A stretch of 19,694 bases of DNA from Gracilaria vermiculophylla (GCA_019155205.2 JAHNZQ020000010.1:141243-160936); one strand, 5' to 3'. Shown: positions 7,375 to 17,533, counted from the first letter of the stretch. Numbers and translations are program-made. Notes: generated from the letters alone by a model not told the origin.

Positions 7375-7434
7375 AAATTGACCTAATATGAGGTCATTTG
7401 ACCTCATATGAGGTTGCTGGTCAGATAGACACTA
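7375..7434 (-). repeat. Right inverted repeat of the piggyBac element
   Basis: Read on the minus strand it starts TAGTGTCTATCTGACCAG. It holds the perfect palindrome ACCTCATATGAGGT at 7401-7414 and TGACCTAATATGAGGTCA at 7379-7396, both built on the same half-site as the left end. Confidence 0.88.
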
Positions 7435-8250
7435 ATGAATTAATTACTAATACCGTCCGTAAATGTTCTAAGCATTTATTTGTCGAAGACAAGATGACAT
7501 CTTTCACATTTACACTTGTACGGTCCGCTATTTTATTTTTCTAAAATAAAGTTCTGGCAAGTTTTCGGAGGGAAGGCGCGGATTTTCGTGAACAACAGAG
7601 CATTTTCTTCTCTATGTTTTTTTAGACCTCCGCGTTACTTGAACAACGCTTTATTTTATTCTCTCTCAGACACATCCATCTTTTGTTATGTGTATTTGCA
7701 ATTCTCATCAAGAGAGGAAGAAAGTTTCAAGTTCATGAGGGAAGCGGTTCATTAATGCATCCCGGGTATAAACGTAGAGTAAGAACTATATTTATAGTCC
7801 TACAGTTAACATAGAGCGGTAAAATAGTGTCCTGTAAAATATGTACGTTAACCACCTGCAGTCCAAGAAACCTGAATAAAGCCACCCTCGACTTCTACAT
7901 TTGTTTCTGGAAATCTTTTTTTTCCCTGCAATACTCTCTTTCAGATGCATAAGACTGACAATTATAATTTGCTTGTCAAGTTTGATTACAGTATGACAAT
8001 GTTTGTGGTCTCTGGTACCCCAATCAAAATAAATAACTGCAATATTTATTTAAAAATATATCGTAGAAGGACTTCTGCATGACGTGAGAAAACAATAACT
8101 GCCACGACGCATGGCATCCAATTGCAAACGTTCGGTAAAGTGGCCTCACCAAAAATTCAAAATCGCTCCATGTTGATGTTGACAATTTGCGTATATATTT
8201 CCGCCAATGCACCTCCATACTGCGAACCCCACATCTGAGTGACCCTTTGA
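7435..8250. other. No recognisable gene between piggyBac and Myb-like gene
   Basis: AT-rich sequence with short frames only (for example 7516-7755 plus and 8024-8218 minus), neither of which I recognise. A perfect 8-bp-arm AT hairpin lies at 7532-7550. TATA-like and AATAAA-like words around 7790-7880 could belong to an eroded LTR, but no TG...CA ends or partner were found. Confidence 0.4.
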
Positions 8251-9110
8251 CCCAAAAGCACGGGTAAAACTATCTCGCAGACACACCCATTGGTTCAATC
8301 ACCGGTCTCATCGCCGGTCTCTTCGCCGATCCCGCAGCCTGGCCCTACTGGAGGAAGGCCGCCACTAACGTCTGAACAGATATCACGCGGGCGATGATAA
8401 TGGTTAAGCAGAGAAAGATTTGAGATCCCTACGTCAAAGGCAAGGGCTACGCAAAAATCAGCTTTGGTTGTCTCTTGAAATAGCGTTCAAGATCGATATG
8501 TGCATCTACAGGCACATTTTGATGAACGGGACAAGATTGAGGCTCGCATGAACGAAATAGGCGAGGGAGTCAGAGAGCTAGACAAAATATTGTCTTTGAC
8601 GAGGTAGAGCAAAGAGGCGATGGAGACCGAGCGTAAATCTAAGCTCCAGAAGGTTTTCGAGAGGGATGAAGAGAAAGGGCGTTTAGGTGCCTTACTACGT
8701 GAGTGTCCGATTACTCGCCCGGTTAGTAACAGCGAAACAGATGATGAAGACCCAACGGGAGGTGAAAACGTCACAAAAAAGTTACAGAAGGTGGCCTGTG
8801 CGGATCAGACTGAAGTCTCCGATGCATTTCAGAGCGACATTGCCGTTATTATCTCTGTGATGGGAAAAGCGCACACAGGCCGCTGCGAGCTTGAACGAAA
8901 GAATCACCAACTGTATCGTGGCGGGTTCGAAGAAGAGTGCATTCTTCGTTTCATTAACAAGGTAGAGAGATAGAAAGATCCTAAGGAGCGTAGGGAGGAC
9001 GCGGAGAGGATATCAAAGCTCAAAATTCGACAAATTTTGCCTCATGATGGAGGTGCTTGCCGAAAAGCTAAGTGATCCATCCGGTCGAGCGGGATTGCCA
9101 AGAGCAGTGG
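8251..9110 (+). pseudogene. Myb/SANT-like protein of Harbinger type, decayed
   Basis: In this family the second gene of PIF/Harbinger elements encodes a Myb/SANT-like protein that helps the transposase reach DNA. Here a Ser/Pro-rich stretch (PVSSPVSSPIPQPGPTGGRP, 8302-8361) leads, after frame changes, to MIMVKQRK and GKGYAKISFG (about 8390-8460). Next come SVQDRYVHLQAHFDERDKIE (8484-8543), ELDKILSL and a long open stretch with SKLQKVFERDEEKGRLGALL, ending with FDKFCLMMEVLAEKL (about 9029-9073). Stops at about 8391-8396, 8475, 8605 and 8971, plus at least two frameshifts, break it. The coiled, charged C-terminal half is typical. No transposase gene lies next to it. The family call comes from remembered homologues and should be checked by profile search. 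Confidence 0.65.
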
Positions 9111-10740
9111 ATAAAACCCCAGAATCGCTGCCGATGAAACCTCAAAGAGGGTCAGCTACACGGCTCAGTATAAGGTACTGCACGATGCTTGCAGCTCGCT
9201 TTGATCGCCACCTTTGTCGCTGCGTAGTTTGTGCTCGCCAAACCGCCCGCTTCATAGGGTATAATTTATTGGCACCAGCTGATACAATTATGTAAACTGA
9301 GATGTTGGCCAGTGACGTAGTCTACTACTTAGCTAGATTAAAGTCCACACCTGGCGTTGGACAAGAACGTTCTACGAAGATAAATAGAAACCATTGGCGA
9401 TTGGAGAACGCGCATCGTCCGCTTCTACTCAACAGTAGTCCAGTACTTTTTGACCTCCCCTAACATCCTTCTCCCAGTAATAATTCTATTGGAAACAGTG
9501 CTATTGAAGAATCCATCGATTGGGTTCAGTCCTGCGTCTTGGAATGTGGTCCTAAGATCGTCATGATCGTTAAAACCACTGTTTCCATAGTTGCCGAACT
9601 GGTTTCCACGGACAAAGAAGATAGTTGCACGCTCCTGGTCTACTTCTGACCTCATACAAAGTTTTTTCTTGTGACAGTACTCTTCAAAAGAACCGAAAAT
9701 ATGAAGAAACATTGCGTCTGGTTTTTCTTTTGCTTATGATTTCAAGTGGTTCTTCTGCTTGTGACAATTATAAACTACGATCTGAAAAGCGTTGTCAAAA
9801 AGCCTTGCGATTCCAATCACAGTCCTATTTACAAACCCCTAACAGTTATCTAAGGCCGCACACTTGTCCCTGATGGCGACAGCGTACGGCTTCGCATTCC
9901 GTTAAATGTAGGAATTTGACAAAGTGGCGCTTAGTAGAAGTTCTTGACTGTGAAAGAGTTCTTCCATACCATCCCAAAGTACAGAACACAACTGTGATAC
10001 GTAGATCCTAAACAGGATCTCAACATCTGTGCAACGAAACGGCGTGGAACATCGTTTGAGAATGACACAGGTAGTAAATAAAGCGGAGTCGGAGTACCGA
10101 CTGGGAGCCTGCCGTATTTTATCGCTTATACTTTAGCAAAAGAAACAATGCGGGGTTTGTCGCAATTGAGAAAACAAAAATGAATGCGGCGGGTAATAAC
10201 TTTCACGTTTGCAAAATTAGGTCCAAATATTGTTTTTGAAATGAGGCGATGGTGTATTGGAAAAGTGCGGTTTTTTTGGCGTCCTCTACCAAATACGCGC
10301 AGAAGCATGAAGATGATATTCGTAGATACGAACTCCTGCTATACGGCACGCCTTTAAATCATTAAAAGGAGAAGATTTGTCTTCCATATTTTTGCGTCAC
10401 CGTGGGGCACGGTCTTTGTCTTTGCCTTCAGAGTGAATCTGCATCGCACAACTGAATTGACTGAGTAAATACGAAAGGAAAGGTGTCCGAGCACTCGATG
10501 GTAATACTCCTCTGTCGATGAATACCTCAAACCCTTAAATACTTTTAAAATTCCTGAACCAATTGCATTTCTCCCGCAGCTATTGCAAAAATACTGGTTC
10601 TGTAAGATCTGTATTGTGGTTTATTTATGTTTTCAACATCTCTTTTGAAAGAGCGCGCCCTGAATAGTAGTTTTGATATCAAAACTTTGTTTTCCCAGTC
10701 TCTCAAACGTCCACGCAAACCGGAACCGTAAAAAAACGAG
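9111..10740. other. No recognisable gene
   Basis: A frame on the minus strand at 9425-9712 (95 residues, with GNQFGNYGNSGFNDHDDL) and several on the plus strand near 9625-9900 are the longest. None matches a family I know. A plus-strand frame from 9702 would start with a hydrophobic stretch (MKKHCVWFFFCL) but has a stop after 12 codons. The stretch may contain more eroded element sequence between the Myb-like gene and Tc1-C. Confidence 0.35.
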
Positions 10741-10917
10741 ATATGGTATGCCCCTTTTGGTTAATGAAAAAGGGGTGCTTCTGGCTGCGAGAGCACACCT
10801 TTTGCTCGCAGATACAAATTCCAGGTACTCTACGTCGCTCTGCAACTTTCAAAGAGAACGTTTCAAAAAATCCAAAGAATTAAAACACGCTTTTTCAAAG
10901 GTTCCAATAACAAAATA

Positions 10918-11708
10918 ATGACACCAACCGCAAAAAGAGCTCTACTTTTTGCAGAATATATCTCGAATCAATTTTCCAGAGAGATTCAAAACTCTCTGGC
11001 GTTACCTATTTCCGTTCGTGAATGACACAAAATTCTGAAGGAACACCTGAGTTTAAAACACAAATAAATAAGGTCCGTACCAATTGTACCGGACTTTCAT
11101 AGCGAAGACAAGACTACTTGGGCTCGTCATAAAATGAAATGTTCTGCGGAAAAATGGATAATAATATATTCTTTGATGAGAAAATATTCGTTCTGGACGG
11201 TCCGAACGGTTTTACATATCATTGGCACGATACCTGTAAAAAGGAAGTCGTTTTTTCAAAACTGCAGAATGGTGGACAGTCTACAATGTTACGGGGATCT
11301 ATTTCGTTTTGTGATCTAAGCAAATTAGCGGTTTACAAAACGTATATGGATGATAAGGAGTGCAAAACTTTACATAAAGAATTACTGGCGTTTCTGCAGC
11401 TGAAACACGAGGAGAATTTTTCAGATTTCAGCACGATGTTGCCTCTTTCCACCGGTTAGTATATTTTGAAAGTTGGTTATCAGCCCACAATGTTAATGTG
11501 AGTTTCTGGTGGGTTACGTTTGCATACCTGAACATGATAGAGAGCATTTGGAAGCTGTGAGCACGTCAAGTGTATGCCAATAAGCGCCAGTTCCAAGACG
11601 TTGAAACCTTGTTTACGTTTGTGCTTGATTCTTGAAATGAGCTGATTAATGAGCAATTGGAAACGTAATGTAAGTCTGTACAAGAGCGATCTATAAAATT
11701 GTTGTAAT
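10918..11708 (+). pseudogene. Tc1-like DD34E transposase (Tc1-C), decayed
   Basis: From the ATG at 10918 the frame reads MTPTAKRALLFAEYISNQFS, then LPISVRE and KILKEHLSLKHK, the usual second DNA-binding part, with stops after VRE and after KHK. A frameshift near 11139 leads to the catalytic domain: FFDEKIFVLDGPNGFTYHWHD (Asp codon 11175-11177) and FSKLQNGGQS. After a further shift near 11430 comes HDVASFH (Asp 11435-11437, from the QQDNAPVH motif), then YLNMIESIW with Glu at 11540-11542. Exactly 34 residues separate the last two, so this is DD34E with the full triad. More stops follow to about 11708. The first helix-turn-helix may lie in 10745-10917 in another frame. It belongs to a different lineage from Tc1-A. 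Confidence 0.85.
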
Positions 11709-12249
11709 AATGAGAGAAATGATGAAGTACTGAGTTAAGTTAATGTGTTTGTTGTTTTAGATTTATGATAGATTTCGTCTTCTTCCTCACGTTGTCTATC
11801 ACTACCAATGGAAAGGTAATAATTGGCGCTTTATAAATATGTACAATTACGATTGTTGTCCACTTAAAGAAACAGACTCTTCTACATTGATTCTTTCTAT
11901 ATCACATATCGTGAGAGTAAGAAAAAGGCCATTGGCCTTATTTAGATTTCTTTGCTCTGTATTTTGCCGAATCAGGATGAACAGGCTCTATCACTGTTAT
12001 TTTCTGCATGATGTGTACGTCTTTGAGTTGAACATCTCTGGTTTTCTGTTTTGCTCGGTTAAGGCTCCAGGGCATCAAAATGGGGTAGTTTTTTAGTTCA
12101 ATGTGATCTTTAACATCCTTCAATGAATCCAATTGGTTTGATTGAAAAGAACTAAATGGTTTCGAGAGGCAAAAGAGTTCTCTCAACAGCGTTTACACGT
12201 TCAGTCTGATGTTTGGCACTTTTCTCATTTTAAATTCTCATTTTTGGAG
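11709..12249. other. No recognisable gene
   Basis: This should hold the 3' terminal repeat of Tc1-C, but no CACTGTA-type end or TTTCAAAAA-like motif was found in the right orientation. The short frames on both strands (11839-12096 plus, 11938-12186 minus) overlap each other and match nothing I know. Confidence 0.4.
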
Positions 12250-14694
12250 TGTCATTGTCACGGCTATGTGAACGCGTGCATACCAATATGTGGGTTGTTT
12301 TGGCTGAAGTCACCCAGACAGCTGTTTGCTCTCTGACAAATTCGCCTCGCGGCATAAAACGCGCCCGTCAGAAGACATCACCCACTGGCAAGCCCTTCTC
12401 CTCTTCAATACTAGGTGGATTCTTTCCCACAATGGGTTTCAATACATTTACGAAGCCTGCGTCGAATATAGGCTTCGTTAAAGGTGCTATCGGTTTTAGT
12501 GATAACATGGACGGCCACTTTGGATCGGCATGCTGGGATTTCCAAACATATGCTACGTTCGAACTGCAGAGGAAGCAAAGCTTGCATTTCAAGTGCCGGA
12601 CGCCGCGCAGTGAGGCGGTCCACGCGTGGCGTCAGTGAATACGTTACTCTGTCTGTTCTTGCTGGTCTGGCCTCTCTTGGTGACGTCAATATCCTTTTGG
12701 CACCGTCCTCTACTGTTCCGCCCACTGCTCTGGCTCTAACCACTTTTGGTTTTGCTTTCGAGCCTCGTCTAGTGATCCGCTATTGCGAGCTGTTTCAGTC
12801 TCATTGCCGATACCGGTCTGGCCTGTCCAACGTAGACGCAGCGGTGCTCGCCTTGGAGGTCGACCATCCTCTTCTAAAGAAGGTGTTCCAAGTCTTGCAT
12901 GTATTTTCTATTCCTAGGTTTCAGGTTTTCTTGACTATCCAGCGTTGAGACTGCAAGTGCCTCGCCCATGTTGCGAACCATCGGCCTCCATATGTGACAC
13001 CAGTTGGCCGGCGGATTCTTACTTGGTCTTCTGTCTTCGATGCTAAATGGCGCCACACCTTTTTCGTCTCGGTACTTTCCCCTATGATATCGTCCGAGTT
13101 GCAAAAATCCCGTGGTTGCTGCGAACTGGAGTACTCTCGCCGATTGGTTTCGATGCTGCCTCATGTAGGTCTAAACCCTAAATCCCTAAACCCCCAGTTT
13201 CTACCGCGCCATACTCCAGATGGTATTCATTGACCGTTCGATGCACACGACTCGGTTTATGGTTTGAATACTGTGAGCTATAGACGCAATCCATGAGGCC
13301 CAACTGAGAAACCGACGGGCGAACGGGGGGATCTTTCATACGTTCAACATTGTCGAATTCTTCTGCGAGAAAGAAGATGTTCGCCGGTCAATGTGAGTCC
13401 CACGTCTCGAATATTGGAGCCTGTTCGAAATGTTCTAGCATTAGGACATCCCTACCTCTTCGGTCCTGGCGTACTTTAACAACTGTATATATCGAGGCAG
13501 TCCATTCGCCGCTAACATCTGGTCGGACGCGCTTCCGGAGTTTGCCATTAGGGTTGCCCTTTTGTTTTTGCACATCGCTCGAAAGGGGCTGACCTGGTCT
13601 TCTAAGTGTCCATACGAACGCTTCCCGGATAGCTCTTTTTCTACATTTTGTTGCGTCTCCCATTTGCCTGCCCATTTGGTCCCTTTGATCTGCGAGGAAC
13701 GAAGCGTTCGCGACGGTGTGGCGAACACTCTGTACAAGGCGGCCGAGCTATAAGTCATATCGGGAGTGGCGCTTTCCCACAAGTTGAAACATAGCGAGAA
13801 GTACGCCGAGTGCAATCACAGTACCCAGTCCGTTGCTTCTGAATCGAATCATCAGGTTGGCGTCTATTTGGTTGAAACTGACGATGATGACGCCACCGTA
13901 AGGAAGGGTTTAGTTATGCCTCTCTTCTCTCTCCGAAAAGCGATGAGTTCCGGCGATGCCGGGTTCTGTTCCCATAACTTAGACCCCCCCCTGCGAGCTT
14001 TTCACAACCATGCGATTCGGTTTCTAGCACCGGTCGAGTTTAGTCTCAGAGCCATGGCCTTCCAGTAACCTCTGTGTGTCGTTCCTCTGCTTCTCCACTA
14101 GCATCCGAAGTGGTGGACTTGTATGCTACTTCAATTACCGCACCAAATGAGTATCGACGAAGCATTGCGCCGTGTCGATCAGGGTTGTCTGAAGTACTTC
14201 AATCTATATGGTCCCTTGCATGCGGTTGTCGTGCTTAACGCTCCAACTAGTCTTGTTTCCCAATTGGCTCATGTAGCTGGTTTGAACACAGACAATCGGA
14301 ACTCCTGGGACTTTTTTCAGAGCCCGACTCATCACATTGTCACTGAACGCATACGTTTCCTCATGGGCATGGTGGGAAATGGCCAAACAGGGTGGTTGGC
14401 ACCCCACAAAGAACTTGGTTCTTTCGGATCTTACGACTCCGCTTGGTGCTTCTCCTCCTATTTGGGCCTCGTTCATCTGTGCTACCGCTCAGCTTGGAGC
14501 TGCTCTTAGGCTTCGTGCCACAGTGCCGATACCATTCCGTAATTTCGAGGAGCAGATAGGCTTGTATGCTTTGAATAACCACGTTGCGTCAGTGCGACCC
14601 ACGATTGCGACCTCCACCGGTTTGTCTTTTCAACTTTTCGGTGTGAGTGAGATTCCCACAGGTAGTTCCACGGCTCCAGGGCCATAAGGCGACA
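12250..14694 (-). other. GC-richer block, possible long LTR of Gypsy-2
   Basis: This block is visibly richer in G and C than its flanks and has many overlapping open frames on both strands, none of which I recognise. Its right edge, read on the minus strand, is the polypurine tract GGGGAGGAG (14703-14695) followed by TGTCGCC, the arrangement expected at the start of a 3' LTR. It lies downstream of the Gypsy-2 pol gene. If so, this would be LTR sequence read in the minus direction. The other end (CA) was not found, so the length is unknown, and 12250 is only where the base composition changes. A telomere-like block lies inside (13171-13195). Confidence 0.35.
13171..13195 (+). repeat. Short telomere-like block
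   Basis: The plus strand reads CTAAACCCTAAATCCCTAAA followed by CCCCC, about three units of CCCTAAA with one changed base. TTTAGGG is the telomere repeat of plants and, as far as I recall, of Phytophthora. It is too short to be a telomere. Confidence 0.6.
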
Positions 14695-14703
14695 CTCCTC
14701 CCC
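14695..14703 (-). promoter_or_regulatory. Polypurine tract of Gypsy-2
   Basis: On the minus strand GGGGAGGAG is directly followed by TGTCGCC. This fits the site that primes plus-strand DNA synthesis at the upstream edge of the 3' LTR. Its position, about 600 bp after the end of recognisable integrase sequence, also fits. Confidence 0.5.
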
Positions 14704-15300
14704 AAGAATAGCACCTTCGTAACTAAGTAGTATCTTCTTCTTCTTCGTTCCTGAGTCAAGAATCTTCGTTTTCTTTTCTTTTCTTCTGCACACCCCTCTC
14801 AATCTTCGTTGCTTCTTTTCTTTTTCTGTAATTACCCATTAAACTCTTCTTCTCACTATATTTTTGGGTTTTCGTTTGGTCCCGCCGGCGAACAATAATT
14901 CCTTCTCCCTAATTGACATGGTTGCTTCATAGGAACGCCATATGCTCCAAGTGGTCGGTAGTGGTCGCAACGGCGCCCTTATCTGACGAAAAAGTTGCGG
15001 ATGATATGCCAAAAGGGTTCTGAAGTATCATGTGTGGCATCATATCCATACCACCGTACGGAGTAGTGGATCCCATAGGTACTATACTCATGAGGCACGG
15101 TAGTTTTCAAAATCATTGGGACTGCTTCCAGCTCTCATTTGGGACTTGTATTGTTGTGCATTAGGTCTCGTTGTGGTGCAAGGTCCTCCATGTAGCAAGT
15201 TATGGCTCAATGGGTTTCTGATTGGCCGGGCACCAGTAGAAGGCGAGGAGCCTTTGACACTCGCTCAACAGAATTGGTGTTGCAAAGCCCTCGTTCCTTG
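14704..15300. other. Region between Gypsy-2 pol and the polypurine tract
   Basis: A pyrimidine-rich stretch (14728-14830, purine-rich on the minus strand) contains a near-duplicate beginning AATCTTCGTT at about 14761 and 14802. No chromodomain or other domain could be read on the minus strand. It is probably the eroded 3' end of pol plus untranslated sequence. Confidence 0.4.
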
Positions 15301-15419
15301 AGGGTTACAGTGGCTCCTTCACAGAACATTACCTTAAATGTGCAATTCGACTTCGGCTGTAGGACTTTATCAGTTCATCTTCCAATTTGTCTTCCGGATT
15401 GTCTCCCAAAACTTGTCTA

Positions 15420-15763
15420 GAATTACAGGGAGAAACATCTACGTACGCGTAGTCTCGAGATTCTCATTATACTAATTGCCTCGCCTGGCGATCGTGATAC
15501 GCTATGTACAACTGTTGGGCATTCGTCATCCATCCGCTAGAAACTTTTAAGATTTCCATCAGCCGTTGAAAATTGGACTTCGTTAACCGTGCGGATGTTT
15601 GCGTCCGGCAATCTGTTCGCTTGTCGGGCCGTTAGTAACAACGTTCCAGGGTCGGTAAGGAGTCAGCAACCCGTCGAACAGTGTCCTCTTTGTGGATCTA
15701 TGAACCTGTAGGTGATGGGGTACATTGATAAGTCAACGAAGTCCGCCTAAGCATTTTAATATT
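15420..15763 (-). pseudogene. Gypsy-2 integrase, end of core and C-terminal domain
   Basis: The minus strand reads QVHRSTKRTLFDGLLTPYRP (about 15707-15648), the conserved stretch at the end of the gypsy integrase core. After stops and frame changes come AQQLYIAYHDRQARQLV (about 15520-15470) and RDYAYVDVSP, similar to the segment that follows the core in Ty3/gypsy integrases. The catalytic core proper, with the DDE residues, is not present either here or on the other side of the Harbinger element; about 150 codons appear to be missing. Confidence 0.7.
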
Positions 15764-16233
15764 TGGCGACTCCCAAAACCTCAAATCGCAAAAAGCGCAC
15801 AATCAAATTCGTAAATTCAGCGCTTTTGCAAACACTCAAAATGCGAAAATCGGAGATGCCTCCGGCCCATACGAGCTGTTCCGCAAAATACGGCCATCAT
15901 TATATTGGCGCCAAACTGGTTACCAAAACTCCAATGCCGCCAAAACTGAGCCCAGAAATAACGACTAGGTTTCATGTAACACAGCCACAGCAGCCACTTT
16001 CAGCGATCAGAACGCACCTTGCTAATACCCATCTTGCTCATCATCGAGACGACATCATGTATTTATTTAAGATGTCTTTGTAGAACGACTAGAAGCGTAG
16101 AGAGGTAGACTTAGAACGCCGTAAGGAAGAGCGTGAAGAGAATCGCTTGCACTGCCTTGATGAGAACCGTCGTCATGAGAAGTCGATGGAGATGATACTG
16201 ATGTTGGTCGCCAAGTCATCCAATGCTCAGTAG
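15763..16233 (+). pseudogene. Myb/SANT-like partner gene of the Harbinger element, truncated
   Basis: One plus-strand frame runs from the inverted repeat to TAG at 16231-16233, interrupted by TAGs at 16081-16083 and 16090-16092. The C-terminal part is distinctive: DDIMYLFKMSL, then KRREVDLERRKEEREENR and RRHEKSMEMILMLVAKSS, a charged coiled segment ending in a short hydrophobic helix. Harbinger-associated Myb/SANT-like proteins of fungi and oomycetes end this way. The DNA-binding N-terminus is absent and only about 157 codons remain, versus 250 or more usually, so the left part of the gene has been deleted up to the repeat. Both stops could come from CAG by C-to-T change. It ends tail-to-tail with the transposase, overlapping by about 7 bp. 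Confidence 0.55.
15764..15790 (+). repeat. Left inverted repeat of the Harbinger element
   Basis: TGGCGACTCCCAAAACCTCA and following bases match the reversed right end with one short gap and several mismatches, sharing GACT, AAAA and CTCAAA in order. Confidence 0.6.
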
Positions 16234-17395
16234 AAATTGAATGTAGCCGCCAGATAGTAGTTCGCATCTACATTTATGTGGGCCATGTAGTTTGACAGTA
16301 TCTGGTTCATGCCAACTTTACGGGTTCTCAAATTGAACAGATGCGCAGTGCAAAGTAGCAGTACTCGCCGTTCTCCATTCTCCTCGTAAAAAGAAAACGA
16401 TCTTTCATCCGCGGAAACATTCCCTGGAACGCACGCATGCCCCATTCGGAAGCTTGAAGAACTGAGTTAGCTTGACGTAAGCGTACAAGATGCTCTGGAT
16501 CTGTAACATGTGTCTCATCTTGAGCCGATTTCAAGAGAGACGGATGACGATTCCTGCAAAACCCTGAGTCTAATACATATACCCTACCATGCTGTGCATA
16601 TTGTAAGCCAAGTTTGTCGTAAAATTTTCCGAGGTCCGATATTACAGAGTCGTGCATGCCATCAGGAGCGTTTAGAGCACATGCTAGAATCGTCCTATTT
16701 GGAGCAAAAACAAATAAGTTTCCAGCATAATGGTCATGAGTCCATTCATTGTAGAACATGTTTTTGGTAACAAAATCACCGGATTGCACCAAAAACAGTT
16801 TCAGACCACCATCAACTGCGTACACATTGCAAAGTTTGTAATACTTCTCAGAAATGGCGTCCTTAAATTGTTCCAATTCCATGGAAGATGGCACTTTTAT
16901 AGTACCGTGTCCTTCATGTGATAAGAATTTCAGTAGCAAACGCCGTCCGAAACAAAGAAAAGTAGAGCACACAGAGCTCGTTACTAAAAATAGTAGGCAT
17001 ATGTTCCACATTGCTCCACGCGTGCGGTGCTACGCTAGCCGTAATCCTAAGCACATTTCGCTTGACAATGAGCGGGGGCGGCCTCCTTTGCTGAACCGAA
17101 GGCCAATACTTCCATTGCGACTATGTAAAGTATAAGTGTTATAAAGGTGCTTATACTGCTTAAGAAGATAAACAAATGTAGCGAGATTGATTTCTGTTAA
17201 TTTAATCATAGATTGGTCTGACATTGAGTACCAAACGTACATAAACGGCGATGTTGAGGGCGATGACAGAGCTTGGCGAGTAATTCGACGATCGCGACGT
17301 CGTCTACCTTCAACGCTAAGACTTCTCTTGAACGTGAGACGTCTAAAGAGACCTCGATTCAGTAGTGCCAGAAGCAGTACTGATGTTGGCGTCAT
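16227..17395 (-). pseudogene. Harbinger-type DDE transposase, nearly intact
   Basis: This is a cut-and-paste transposase of the DDE_Tnp_4 type. The ATG at 17395 opens MTPTSVLLLALLNRG, followed by SDQSMIKLTEINLATFVYLL and SKGGRPRSLSSEM. A TAG at 17030-17032 sits where the family has Trp before RTRGAM; the frame then continues unchanged from 17011. The triad is present: Asp in AVDGGLKLF (16813-16811), Asp in APDGMHDSVISD (16651-16649) and Glu in QASEWGMRAF (16447-16445). A frameshift in a T-rich run near 16386-16397 moves the C-terminus (FNLRTRKVGMNQI) to another frame ending at 16227. About 390 codons, a normal family length. Only two lesions separate it from an open frame, so it is one of the youngest elements here. 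Confidence 0.92.
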
Positions 17396-17533
17396 GGTTA
17401 TTGACGGAGATTAATGGTATTGAAGGTAATGCGAAGGTTTACTTCATGGCCTGTGTTGTTTTGCGCGATAATATCAGTGACAGTTATGACACTCAAAGTG
17501 GGTGTTTTTACTCATTTTGATATTTGCGAATTG

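Larger units (their letters stand above)
4841..7434 (-). mobile_element. piggyBac element (2594 bp)
   Basis: Inverted repeats at 4841-4902 and 7375-7434 enclose a piggyBac transposase on the minus strand. The first 11 bases are identical (TAGTGTCTATC), and the repeats then carry several AGGTCA half-sites. The usual TTAA duplication is not directly adjacent: TTAA occurs at 7440-7443, five bases outside the right end, and has no counterpart on the left. Element identity is firm, but the exact ends or the target duplication are not settled. Confidence 0.9.

Noticed and set aside
4871..7414. AGGTCA half-sites as nuclear hormone receptor elements
   Set aside because: They occur only in the terminal repeats of the piggyBac element and are better explained as transposase-binding sites; the suggested host group has no such receptors as far as I know.
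9425..9712. 95-residue minus-strand frame as a host gene
   Set aside because: No recognisable domain, no supported start or splice signals, and overlapping open frames on the other strand; kept only as a note in the gap entry.
10784..10812. Hairpin with CTGCGAG/CTCGCAG-type arms as a terminator or structured RNA
   Set aside because: Single occurrence, a bulge in one arm, and no transcription context to support it.
11071..11096. Near-palindrome GTCCGTACCAATTGTACCGG as an operator or element end
   Set aside because: It lies inside the Tc1-C coding sequence, encoding the segment before the first catalytic Asp, and has no partner copy.
12226..12250. Oomycete-type core promoter (TCATTTT-like words)
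   Set aside because: The words are loose matches in AT-rich DNA and no gene follows in a suitable position.
12411..14802. Numerous overlapping open frames on both strands as genes
   Set aside because: They overlap each other in several frames, as expected from GC-richer sequence with few stops, and none shows a motif I recognise.
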